DNA from: Palleronia pontilimi
Lineage (GTDB): Bacteria; Pseudomonadota; Alphaproteobacteria; Rhodobacterales; Rhodobacteraceae
Length of the DNA stretch: 64,000 bases
Direction of reading: 5' to 3'
Assembly (NCBI RefSeq): GCF_016412875.1
Contig: NZ_JAEKPD010000010.1
Location: forward strand, 1 to 64,000
A program made the position numbers and the translations under genes. Shown piece after piece: positions 57,446 to 64,000 of this stretch (within the stretch, counting starts at the first letter, position 1; each line of letters starts with the position of its first letter). The notes under the pieces are model-generated. The model had not been told where the DNA came from. It was given only the letters and a program-made list of their open reading frames with translations, and ran no database searches.

Positions 57446-58251
57446 AAATCGACCGTCACACCTGGCAGGTTCAGCGCCTTGATCAGGTCGCGCAATTCCT
57501 GCCGCGCGGCCACGTTCGACAGGTTCAATCCGCCGACACCGATGTCCTTCAGATCGAGCAGCGTCAGGCCGCGGGGGAACAGCTCGCGGAAGATGACGCG
57601 CTCGGAAAAGCCGGGTGCGGTGCGAAAGCCGATGCGCTTCGACAGCACATCCAGCGCCTCGCCCATCTTCTTCTTGTTGATCATGTTCTGCGCGCCAAGG
57701 CGGTTGCGGACCACGACCCAGTCGATCGGCTGCAGCCCCGCGCGGGCCCGCAATTGCCGCGCGTTCCACACCATTTCGGAATAGACCGACGGGCCCAGGA
57801 TCTTGTTGGATTCGGCATCCACCTTGGCCAGCAGGTCGAAATCCACGAAACTGTCGTTGAGCGGGGTGATCAGCGTGTCGGCCAGCGAATGGGCGACTTG
57901 GCTCAGGCGGGTGTGCGATCCGGGGCAGTCGATCAGGATGAAGTCGACCGTCGCTTCCATCCCCGCAACCGCTTCGGACAGGCGGCGGTCGTGGATGTTT
58001 TCGCCCGGCGCCAGCGCTTCCTGGGCGATTTCGGGCAATTGGCGGAACTCGGGGCTGGGCAGGTCCAGACCGGCCCTGTTGAGATAGCCCAGGCGGTTTT
58101 CCACGTAGCGCCCGAAGCTTTGCTGGCGCAAATCCAGGTCGAGACCGCCGACGCGGTGCCCCATGCGGACAAGGGCCGTGGCAATGTGCATCGAGGTGGT
58201 TGATTTGCCCGATCCACCCTTTTCGTTGCCCACAACGATGATATGCGCCAT
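57442..58251 (-). CDS. mipZ: Division-plane positioning ATPase MipZ
   Basis: 269-residue ParA/MinD-superfamily ATPase. In alphaproteobacteria it forms a polar gradient with ParB and blocks FtsZ assembly away from midcell. Deviant Walker A is VGNEKGGSGKSTTSMHIATA. GGLDLDLRQQSFGRYVENR and FILIDCPGSHTRLSQVAHS (switch/Walker B) are present. The MipZ-type WVVVRNRLGAQNMINKKKM and a C-terminal VGGLNLSNVAARQELRDLI distinguish it from ParA. Start ATG 58251. Upstream 180 bases hold a TATAGT-like -10 but no clear -35. Confidence 0.95.
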   Translation of the reverse strand: MAHIIVVGNEKGGSGKSTTSMHIATALVRMGHRVGGLDLDLRQQSFGRYVENRLGYLNRAGLDLPSPEFRQLPEIAQEALAPGENIHDRRLSEAVAGMEATVDFILIDCPGSHTRLSQVAHSLADTLITPLNDSFVDFDLLAKVDAESNKILGPSVYSEMVWNARQLRARAGLQPIDWVVVRNRLGAQNMINKKKMGEALDVLSKRIGFRTAPGFSERVIFRELFPRGLTLLDLKDIGVGGLNLSNVAARQELRDLIKALNLPGVTVDF

Positions 58252-58434
58252 GCCGCTCTCTGCCCCTTGCCGACCGATTTGTTCGGTTTTGCGGGACTAT
58301 ATGGGCGGGTCTTTGCCAAGGGAACCCGTCGCGCGGCGAAAGCGTCGGCGCGTGTCGGGCGGCAACAGTAGGGACCGCACGGCATCGCCCGGCACGAAGC
58401 CGATTGCCCGCGCGACGCGGACCGGCCCCAACGC

Positions 58435-58462
58435 AAAACGCCGCCCCCTTTCGGAAGCGGCG
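58435..58462 (-). terminator. Rho-independent terminator of rplS-rpmE
   Basis: Read on the minus strand: CGCCGCTTCC, loop GAAAG-type, GGGGCGGCG, then TTTT (58435-58438). The stem has six strong pairs plus G·T pairs. It lies 25 bases after the rpmE stop. Confidence 0.85.
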
Positions 58463-58487
58463 CTTGGGATCAGCGATGGCGGCAGGC

Positions 58488-58709
58488 TCAGAAGCCGAGG
58501 CCCTCGTACTTCTTCTTGAACTTCGACACGCGGCCGCCGGTGTCCATCAGGCGGGTCGAGCCGCCGGTCCAGGCCGGGTGCACCGAAGGGTCGATGTCCA
58601 GGGACAGCTGCTCGCCTTCCTTGCCCCAGGTGGATTTCATCTGGACGACGTCGCCATTGGTCATCTTGACGTCGATGACATGGTATTCGGGATGGATATC
58701 TTTTCTCAT
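58488..58709 (-). CDS. rpmE: 50S ribosomal protein L31
   Basis: 73-residue L31 of the zinc-independent form (no CxxC): [20 protein letters not shown], then [20 protein letters not shown] and [18 protein letters not shown]. It follows rplS with a 12-base gap and is closed by a terminator. Confidence 0.97.
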   Translation of the reverse strand: MRKDIHPEYHVIDVKMTNGDVVQMKSTWGKEGEQLSLDIDPSVHPAWTGGSTRLMDTGGRVSKFKKKYEGLGF

Positions 58710-58721
58710 GACGTCAGATCC

Positions 58722-59111
58722 TTACGCTTCGGCGCCCGAAGATTTCGGGGCGCGGTAATTGGTGACCTCGGCGATACGGGCCGATTTGCCGCGACGGGCG
58801 CGCAGGTAATACAGCTTCGAGCGACGCACCTTACCGCGACGCACCACGGTGATGCTGTCGATATTGGTGGAATGCAGGGGGAAGACCCGCTCGACGCCTT
58901 CGCCGAAGCTGATCTTGCGAACGGTGAAGCTGCCCGCGATGCCGTGGCCGTTGTTGCGGCTGATGCAGACGCCTTCGTAGGCCTGTACGCGGGTGCGCGT
59001 GCCTTCGGTCACCTTGTAGCCGACGCGGATGGTGTCACCCGCCTTGAAATCGGGAATGTCCTTGGCAAGTTCGGCGACTTGCTCGGCTTCCAACTGTGCG
59101 ATCAGGTTCAT
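58722..59111 (-). CDS. rplS: 50S ribosomal protein L19
   Basis: 129-residue L19: [60 protein letters not shown] and [35 protein letters not shown] before ATG 59111 provides a good ribosome-binding site. A 247-base leader with a candidate promoter and a perfect inverted repeat separates it from trmD. Confidence 0.97.
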   Translation of the reverse strand: MNLIAQLEAEQVAELAKDIPDFKAGDTIRVGYKVTEGTRTRVQAYEGVCISRNNGHGIAGSFTVRKISFGEGVERVFPLHSTNIDSITVVRRGKVRRSKLYYLRARRGKSARIAEVTNYRAPKSSGAEA

Positions 59112-59295
59112 CTGACCCGCTCCTTTTTTGTCATGTGCCCGCGGTTTGCCCCGCGAAGATATGCGCCGCCTCAGAGCTCTGGTCTTCGGTACCGGGTTCG
59201 GCCAGGGCCGCCCGCCAGAGAGTTCAGGTTGCTTTCCTTCATTTCGTCTGCGCGGATCGGGGTGGTCCGGTCGAAGCTGGTGGACCCAATGCGCG

Positions 59296-59331
59296 GCAGG
59301 TCCGGGCGACTCGATCAGCCCCCGGACCTGC
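59296..59331 (-). promoter_or_regulatory. Leader hairpin upstream of rplS
   Basis: GCAGGTCCGGG (59296-59306) and CCCGGACCTGC (59321-59331) form a perfect 11-bp inverted repeat with a 14-base loop. It lies right at the expected 5' end of the transcript from the promoter at 59334-59362. It may stabilise the mRNA 5' end or serve as a regulatory leader; no known leader family is recognised. Confidence 0.6.
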
Positions 59332-59333
59332 GC

Positions 59334-59362
59334 GGTATAGGCAGAAGGGGGCGGGCGATCAA
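59334..59362 (-). promoter_or_regulatory. Candidate sigma-70 promoter of rplS-rpmE
   Basis: On the minus strand TTGATC (59357-59362) is 17 bases from TATACC (59334-59339). The -35 lies within the last codons of trmD. Spacing is ideal and both boxes match 4 or more consensus positions, so rplS can be transcribed independently of trmD. Confidence 0.5.
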
Positions 59363-60177
59363 GCGGGCGATCGGCCTTTTTTCGCTAGGTACGCGGCCCA
59401 GAGATCGGGGCGGCGCGCCGCGGTCAGCGCCTCGGCCTGGTCCTGGCGCCAGGCGGCGATGCGCCCGTGGTGGCCCGAGGTCAGAACCTCGGGGATGTCG
59501 CGCCCGCGCCAGGTGGCGGGGCGGGTGTAATGCGGCGCTTCGAGCAGCCCGTCCGAAAAGCTTTCCTCGTCGGCGCTGGCGTCGTTGCCCAGCACGCCGG
59601 GCAACAGGCGCACGGTGGCGTCCAGCATGGCTTGGGCCGCGATTTCACCGCCGGTCAGGACGAAATCGCCAAGGCTGATTTCCTGGATGGCATGTTCGTC
59701 CAGGACGCGCTGGTCGATGCCTTCGAACCGGCCGCAGAGCAGCGTGACCCCCTGGGCCCCCGCCCACGCCCGCGCGGTGGCCTGGGTAAAGGGTGTGCCG
59801 CGGGGCGACAGGTAGACGACCGGCCAGGCGGTTCGATCCTCGGGCGCGCCCCGCTGGGCCTGCCGCAGCGCTTGGTCCACGATATCGGCGCGCAGAACCA
59901 TGCCCGCACCGCCGCCCGCGGGCGTGTCGTCCACCTGGCGGTGGCGCCCTTCGCCGAAGGTCCGCAGGTCTATCGTGTCGAGCTGCCACAGTCCGTCCTT
60001 CAGCGCGCGACCCGTCAGAGACGCGCCCAGCACGCCGGGAAACGCTTCGGGGAACAGGGTGATGATCCGCGCGGCCCACGCGCCTTTCAGCGCGGGCGGT
60101 TTGGCCATCAGGTCCGACGGTTGGCGCGACAGCGACACCGACAGGCGTCCGTGGGATTTGGACGGGCCGTCAGTCAT
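59359..60177 (-). CDS. trmD: tRNA (guanine-37-N1)-methyltransferase
   Basis: 272-residue SPOUT-fold enzyme methylating G37 of tRNAs with SAM. Seen: [52 protein letters not shown] and the knot region [17 protein letters not shown] with [19 protein letters not shown] 60177 gives an N-terminal extension ahead of the core; internal ATG 60108 is an alternative. The longer form overlaps the rimM 3' end by 8 bases, which suggests coupling. Extended N-termini are usual in this family group. Confidence 0.95.
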   Translation of the reverse strand: MTDGPSKSHGRLSVSLSRQPSDLMAKPPALKGAWAARIITLFPEAFPGVLGASLTGRALKDGLWQLDTIDLRTFGEGRHRQVDDTPAGGGAGMVLRADIVDQALRQAQRGAPEDRTAWPVVYLSPRGTPFTQATARAWAGAQGVTLLCGRFEGIDQRVLDEHAIQEISLGDFVLTGGEIAAQAMLDATVRLLPGVLGNDASADEESFSDGLLEAPHYTRPATWRGRDIPEVLTSGHHGRIAAWRQDQAEALTAARRPDLWAAYLAKKGRSPA

Positions 60178-60682
60178 CGGGCAGAAGACCGTCGGGCGGA
60201 TCGGCGACGATGCGCCCCGCGCCCAGGTCGACCGTGGGCACCGCCGCTTGCGTGAACGGCAAAAGCACCGTGTCCGAGCGTCCCTTCAGCGCAATTTCCA
60301 GCAGGTCCGCCGCGCCGTGGTTCAGCACCGACTTGACGCGCCCGATGGGCGTGCCGCCGGTATCGACCACGTCCAGGTTGATCAGGTCGGCGTGGTAATA
60401 TTCGTCGTCCTCGGGCGCAGGCAGGCGGTCGCGCGGCACGTAAAGCCGCGTGCCTTTCAACGCCTCGGCGGCGTCCTTGCTGGTGACGCCGGACAGCCGC
60501 GCGGCAAAGCCGTTCTTCACCGGACGGTCCAGGGTGATGTCGAAGCTGCGCGCGCCGTCTTCGGTCGCAAGCGGTCCGTAATCCGCGATGGCTTCCGGAT
60601 CGGCGCAGAAGCTTTTCAGGCGCACTTCGCCGCGCACCCCGAAGGCGCCCGCGATGGCGCCGACGCAGACCCGCGCGCTCAC
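60170..60682 (-). CDS. rimM: 16S rRNA processing protein RimM
   Basis: 170-residue ribosome maturation factor binding S19 and the 30S head. N-terminal RimM domain: [20 protein letters not shown] and [20 protein letters not shown]. The C-terminal PRC-barrel has [20 protein letters not shown] and [20 protein letters not shown]. Start is GTG 60682. Lies 92 bases after rpsP and overlaps trmD, the classic rpsP-rimM-trmD order. Confidence 0.95.
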   Translation of the reverse strand: MSARVCVGAIAGAFGVRGEVRLKSFCADPEAIADYGPLATEDGARSFDITLDRPVKNGFAARLSGVTSKDAAEALKGTRLYVPRDRLPAPEDDEYYHADLINLDVVDTGGTPIGRVKSVLNHGAADLLEIALKGRSDTVLLPFTQAAVPTVDLGAGRIVADPPDGLLPDD

Positions 60683-60774
60683 GGCCGGGCCCGGATCGAG
60701 CCGACGAAGCCGCCCGGAAGGGTCCGGGCGACGCGGGTGGCAGGGGCGAGCAGCGGCACGCGCGTGCTCCGCCC

Positions 60775-61173
60775 TTACTCGGCGGTTTCTTCCGCCGATG
60801 CCTCTTCGGCGGGGGCGGCGGCGGCTTCCGACGCGGCGGCGGCCTTGTCGGCCTTCTGCTTCGCGCGCTCTTCGGCCTTCTTGCCGGGCGTGCCCTTGTT
60901 GGGGTTGGCGCGCTCTTTCTTGTCGCGCAGGCCCGCGGCCTCCAGGAAGCGCTGGATCCGGTCGGTGGGCTGGGCGCCCTGGTCCAGCCAGTACTGCACG
61001 CGCTCGGCGTCCATCTTCACGCGATCTTCGCTGTCCTTGGGCAGAAGCGGGTTGTAGGTTCCCAGCTTTTCCACGAAGCGGCCGTCGCGGGCCATGCGGC
61101 TGTCGGCGGCGACGATGGAATAGTGGGGACGCTTCTTGCTGCCGCCACGGGCGAGACGGATTTTCATAGCCAT
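60775..61173 (-). CDS. rpsP: 30S ribosomal protein S16
   Basis: 132 residues. S16 core: [40 protein letters not shown] and [21 protein letters not shown] 40-residue Ala/Glu/Lys tail follows, longer than in gammaproteobacteria but usual in alphaproteobacteria. ATG 61173 lies one base after the chorismate mutase stop, and its ribosome-binding site AGGAG is inside that gene's last codons; ATG 61167 is an alternative. Confidence 0.97.
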   Translation of the reverse strand: MAMKIRLARGGSKKRPHYSIVAADSRMARDGRFVEKLGTYNPLLPKDSEDRVKMDAERVQYWLDQGAQPTDRIQRFLEAAGLRDKKERANPNKGTPGKKAEERAKQKADKAAAASEAAAAPAEEASAEETAE

Positions 61174-61174
61174 T

Positions 61175-61477
61175 TCAGTGATCTCCTGAGATTTTCTTGT
61201 GGTGTTGGATGACTTCCGCGATGACGAAAGCCAGAAGTTTCTTGGCGAAGGCGGGGTCGAGATCGGCCTCTTTCGCCAAAGATTCCAGCCGGGCGATTTG
61301 CTGGGCCTCGCGGTCCGGGTCGCTCGGGGGAAGGTCGTGAAGGGCCTTCAGATGGCCCACGTCCTGGGTGTGCTTGAACCGCTCGCCCAGGGTGTAGATA
61401 AGGATCGCGTCCAGCCGGTCGATGCTGGCGCGGTGTGCCTTGAGCAAATCGGCGGCGCGGGTGGTGGCGTCGGTCAT
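61175..61477 (-). CDS. Chorismate mutase (AroQ type)
   Basis: 100 residues, all-helical AroQ fold. The N-terminal helix is [20 protein letters not shown] with active-site Arg and Asp positions, followed by [20 protein letters not shown] and the third helix [34 protein letters not shown]. It converts chorismate to prephenate for Phe and Tyr. The start ATG 61477 overlaps the preceding gene's stop (ATGA) and its stop is one base before rpsP. A biosynthetic gene inside the S16 operon is recurrent in alphaproteobacteria. Confidence 0.9.
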   Translation of the reverse strand: MTDATTRAADLLKAHRASIDRLDAILIYTLGERFKHTQDVGHLKALHDLPPSDPDREAQQIARLESLAKEADLDPAFAKKLLAFVIAEVIQHHKKISGDH

Positions 61478-61899
61478 GCGGGCGCCCCCCGGCGGCTGTC
61501 AACCCATTGGAAGCCGATCATGCCCAGCACCATGGCGGCCAGGAAGACCAGCCCGGGCCAGCCCCCGAAGGTCAGCGACGCGATGGCGGGACCGGGGCAG
61601 AGGCCCACCAGCGCCCAGCCGGTGCCGAAGAGCGCGGCTCCACCCAGCAGGCGCGCGTCGATGAGTGCTGCGGGTCGTGCGGGCAGCGGCTCGCCGGTCA
61701 GCGAAAGATGGCGCTTCTGCGCGATGATCCACGCCGCCGCCATGGGCAGGATCGCACCGCCCATGACGAAAGCCAGCGTCGGGTCCCACGCGCCGAACAG
61801 GTCCAGGAAGCCCTGCACCTTGGTGGTGTCGGTCATGCCCGATACCAGCAGGCCAAGGCCGAAGAGACCGCCCGACAGAAGGGAAATCAGCGCGCGCAT
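61474..61899 (-). CDS. YeeE/YedE-type sulfur transporter half (DUF6691)
   Basis: 141 residues, four transmembrane helices (LLSGGLFGLGLLVSGMTDTT, PTLAFVMGGAILPMAAAWII, GAALFGTGWALVGLCPGPAI, GLVFLAAMVLGMIGFQW). The Cys in VGLCPGPAIASLTFGG corresponds to one of the conserved cysteines of YeeE/YedE (TsuA) thiosulfate importers. It is the C-terminal half of the fused protein. ATG 61899 shares a base with the stop of the partner (TGATG). Substrate probably thiosulfate or persulfide sulfur (inference from the family). Confidence 0.9.
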   Translation of the reverse strand: MRALISLLSGGLFGLGLLVSGMTDTTKVQGFLDLFGAWDPTLAFVMGGAILPMAAAWIIAQKRHLSLTGEPLPARPAALIDARLLGGAALFGTGWALVGLCPGPAIASLTFGGWPGLVFLAAMVLGMIGFQWVDSRRGAPA

Positions 61900-62327
61900 C
61901 AGATCACCCCCAGGACGTGGCGGGCGATGAACATGACGATCACGCCGGTGCCCACGAAGGTGGCGGTGGCCGCGATGCCGCGCGGGCTGAGCCGCGACAT
62001 GCCGCAGACGCCGTGACCCGACGTGCAGCCATTGCCCAGCCGCGTGCCGTAGCCCACCAGCAGGCCCGCGACGATCAGGAGCAGCGGGTTGATGGTGGCA
62101 TGGGTGTCCGCGCCGCCCGCCAGGTACGCGGCAAGGCCCGGCACAACGACGACGCCCGCGATGAACAGGGCGCGGCCCTGCCAGACGACCGAGCCCACGC
62201 TTTGCCACAGACCCGCGATGACGCCCGAGGCGCCCATGATCCGGCCGTCGCCCAGCAGGTAGATCGCGGCGGCGGTGCCGATCATCAGACCGCCCAGCAG
62301 GCCGCATATCCAGTCCATCGGGATCAT
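61899..62327 (-). CDS. YeeE/YedE family sulfur transporter half
   Basis: 142 residues, about four helices, with the family signature LGNGCTSGHGVCGMSRLSPR holding two conserved Cys. It is the N-terminal half of a YeeE/YedE transporter, and with the gene just downstream makes one complete importer (PmpA/PmpB-like split pair). ATG 62327 overlaps the GNAT stop (ATGA); ATG 62318 is an alternative. Confidence 0.92.
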   Translation of the reverse strand: MIPMDWICGLLGGLMIGTAAAIYLLGDGRIMGASGVIAGLWQSVGSVVWQGRALFIAGVVVVPGLAAYLAGGADTHATINPLLLIVAGLLVGYGTRLGNGCTSGHGVCGMSRLSPRGIAATATFVGTGVIVMFIARHVLGVI

Positions 62328-62851
62328 GCGGCCCCCACGGGATGCATCCAGACCTCGCAGCCGGGATCATGGGCGGCGCGGGTGCCGTCGGTCGCCGCGC
62401 CCAGCTTCGCGGCCAGCGCCCGGGACGGCGCGTTCTTCGGGTCGATGTAGCTGACCAGCCGGGCGGGGGTCAGCGTGGCCAGGGTCCAGTCGCGCGCTGC
62501 CATCGCGGCCTCGAATCCGAAGCCCCGGCGCTGCGCGCCCGGATAGGTCACCCAGCCGATTTCCAAGTCCGCGTGATGCGGCGGGAAATGGGGGCCGACG
62601 AACCCGACCGTTTGGGCCGTGTCGCGCGTGTCGGCCCAGAACCAGCCATAGCCCTTGAGCACCCAGTGCCCGACCATCGACGCGAACCAGCGATAGGCGG
62701 TGGGCCGATCCAGCGGTCCGCCCACGAAGGCGGCGTCGGCCGAGCCGTAGAAGGCGGCAAAAGCCCCGAAATCCGACTCGACCGGGGGGCGCAGGGCCAA
62801 CCGTTCGGTCGTCAGCACGGGGCCGGGGATATGGTGCGGGGCAGTGGTCAC
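62324..62851 (-). CDS. GNAT family N-acetyltransferase (RimJ/RimL-like)
   Basis: 175 residues. N-terminal LTTERLALRPPVESDFGAFA is typical of RimJ/RimL-type GNATs. The acetyl-CoA loop is present in altered form (YPGAQRRGFGFEAAMAARDW), and SYIDPKNAPSRALAAKLGAA is the conserved motif B region. GTG 62851 overlaps the ffh stop (GTGA). Substrate unknown, possibly a protein N-terminus. Confidence 0.92.
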   Translation of the reverse strand: MTTAPHHIPGPVLTTERLALRPPVESDFGAFAAFYGSADAAFVGGPLDRPTAYRWFASMVGHWVLKGYGWFWADTRDTAQTVGFVGPHFPPHHADLEIGWVTYPGAQRRGFGFEAAMAARDWTLATLTPARLVSYIDPKNAPSRALAAKLGAATDGTRAAHDPGCEVWMHPVGAA

Positions 62852-63999
62852 TTCTTCTTCCCGAAGCCGGACAGGCCGGGGGGCAGGCCGCCCGCGCCAC
62901 CGCCGAAGGGGTTGCCGCCCATACCGGGCATGCCGCCGACGCCGCCGAGTTTGCCCATCTGGGCCTGCGCCTGCTTCATCTGCTCTTCGGACGGGCCGCC
63001 CTTGCCGAACATTCCGGCCATGGCCTTTTTCAGCATGCCGCCCTTGCCCATTTTCTTCATCATATCGGCCATTTGCCGGTGCATCTTCAGAAGCTTGTTG
63101 AGGTCGGAAACCTCCAGCCCCGCGCCCCTGGCGATGCGCTTCTTGCGGCTCGCCTGCAGGATCTGGGGGTTGGCGCGTTCCTTCTTGGTCATGGACTGGA
63201 TCAGGGCGATCTGGCGCGTCAGCACCTTGTCGTCGAGGCCCGCGTCCTGCACCTGCTTGGCCATCTTGCCCATGCCGGGCAGCATGCCCATCATCCCTTC
63301 CATGCCGCCCATCTTGATCATCTGCTCAAGCTGCTGGCGCAGGTCGTTCATGTTGAACTGACCCTTCTGGAAGCGCTTCATCATGCGCTCGGCCTGTTCG
63401 GCCTCGATCGTGGCCTGGGCCTTTTCGACCAGCGCCACGATGTCGCCCATGCCGAGGATGCGGCCCGCGATGCGCTCGGGCTCGAAGGTCTCGAGTGCGT
63501 CCATCTTCTCGCCGAGGCCCACGAACTTGATGGGCTTGCCGGTCACGGCGCGCATGGACAGGGCCGCACCGCCGCGCCCGTCGCCGTCCATCCGCGTGAG
63601 CACGACGCCGGTGACGCCGATCTTGTCGTCGAACTCGGTGGCGACGTTCACCGCGTCCTGGCCGGTCAGACCGTCCACGACCAGAAGCGTCTCGCGCGGG
63701 TTGGCGACGTCGCGTACCTCGGCGGCCTGGGCGATCAGCTCTTCGTCGATGTGAAGGCGGCCCGCGGTGTCGAGCATGTAGACATCGTAACCGCCCAGCG
63801 TGGCCTGCTGCTTGGCGCGTTTGGCGATCTGGACGGGCGTTTCGCCCTTCACGATGGGCAGCGTGTCGACGCCGATCTGCGTGCCCAGCAGTTGCAGCTG
63901 TTCCATGGCGGCGGGGCGGTTGGTGTCGAGCGACGCCATCAGCACGCGCTTGCCGTCGCGATCCTTCAGCCGCTTGGCCAGCTTCGCGGTCGTCGTCGT
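62848..63999 (-). CDS. ffh: Signal recognition particle protein Ffh (5' end outside window)
   Basis: C-terminal 383 codons of the SRP54 GTPase, which runs off the right edge before the P-loop. The G domain part begins TTTAKLAKRLKDRDGKRVLM (just after the P-loop Lys-Thr). It contains YMLDTAGRLHIDEELIAQAA (G3), LLVVDGLTGQDAVNVATEF, GVVLTRMDGDGRGGAALS (G4) and KFVGLGEKMDALETFEPERI. The Met-rich M domain follows (KMGGMEGMMGMLPGMGKMAK) with the RNA-binding helix SRKKRIARGAGLEVSDLNKL, and a Gly/Pro-rich tail. Its stop overlaps the GNAT start. Confidence 0.97.
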   Translation of the reverse strand, partial: TTTTAKLAKRLKDRDGKRVLMASLDTNRPAAMEQLQLLGTQIGVDTLPIVKGETPVQIAKRAKQQATLGGYDVYMLDTAGRLHIDEELIAQAAEVRDVANPRETLLVVDGLTGQDAVNVATEFDDKIGVTGVVLTRMDGDGRGGAALSMRAVTGKPIKFVGLGEKMDALETFEPERIAGRILGMGDIVALVEKAQATIEAEQAERMMKRFQKGQFNMNDLRQQLEQMIKMGGMEGMMGMLPGMGKMAKQVQDAGLDDKVLTRQIALIQSMTKKERANPQILQASRKKRIARGAGLEVSDLNKLLKMHRQMADMMKKMGKGGMLKKAMAGMFGKGGPSEEQMKQAQAQMGKLGGVGGMPGMGGNPFGGGAGGLPPGLSGFGKKK

Positions 64000-64000
64000 C

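Overview
The window is a high-G+C (about two thirds by eye) chromosomal segment of an alphaproteobacterium, most likely in the Rhodobacteraceae/Roseobacteraceae. The evidence is the presence of gcrA and mipZ (alphaproteobacterial cell-cycle regulators), DUF2125, paired half-size YeeE/YedE proteins, an atpHAGDC operon followed by an H-type lectin gene, and the recJ-glpX and argD-argF arrangements. No rRNA, insertion sequence, prophage, integrase or CRISPR array was seen. One tRNA gene, tRNA-Glu(UUC), is present. Genus cannot be fixed from this sequence alone.

Layout. 1-500: edge fragment, tRNA-Glu and its promoter. 586-7612: recJ, glpX, a branched-chain aminotransferase, a LOV-domain (blue-light) histidine kinase, trpS, and a rhomboid-like protein lacking catalytic residues. 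7687-15639: murJ, glnD, a penicillin-binding-protein-activator-type lipoprotein, then the rsmI-yraN-gshB run. 15636-19648: a signalling module of a LuxR-type regulator, a secreted molybdopterin-fold protein and a hybrid PAS kinase with receiver and HPt domains. 19656-25177: gcrA, an ABC-2 permease, argD, argF, a BCCT transporter. 25279-29470: a 70-residue protein, hrpB, meaB, rpmB. 29497-35537: secreted protein, DcaP-like porin, sirtuin, low-molecular-weight phosphatase, acylphosphatase, lepA.

35,540-36,800 is the clearest foreign patch. It is markedly A+T-richer than its flanks and carries three small same-strand genes of unknown function, with a 4-base overlap and a long out-of-frame overlap. 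After it come small membrane/secreted proteins (including an entericidin), an alpha/beta hydrolase, glyA, nadK, a DUF2125 protein, a gamma-glutamylcyclotransferase, and a MotA/ExbB-MotB/OmpA pair whose second member carries a roughly 480-residue coiled coil. 45770-50844: M23 peptidase, clpA, gloB and a methyltransferase. 51140-56113: the complete F1 operon atpHAGDC with a hairpin between atpD and atpC and a strong terminator. 56133-58251: H-type lectin, a two-helix membrane protein and mipZ.

58435-64000 (minus strand) is a translation/secretion cluster read from the right edge: ffh, GNAT acetyltransferase, two YeeE/YedE half-proteins, chorismate mutase, rpsP, rimM, trmD, then (with its own candidate promoter and leader hairpin) rplS and rpmE ending at a terminator. 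Nearly every junction from ffh to rpsP overlaps or is separated by one base, implying tight translational coupling.
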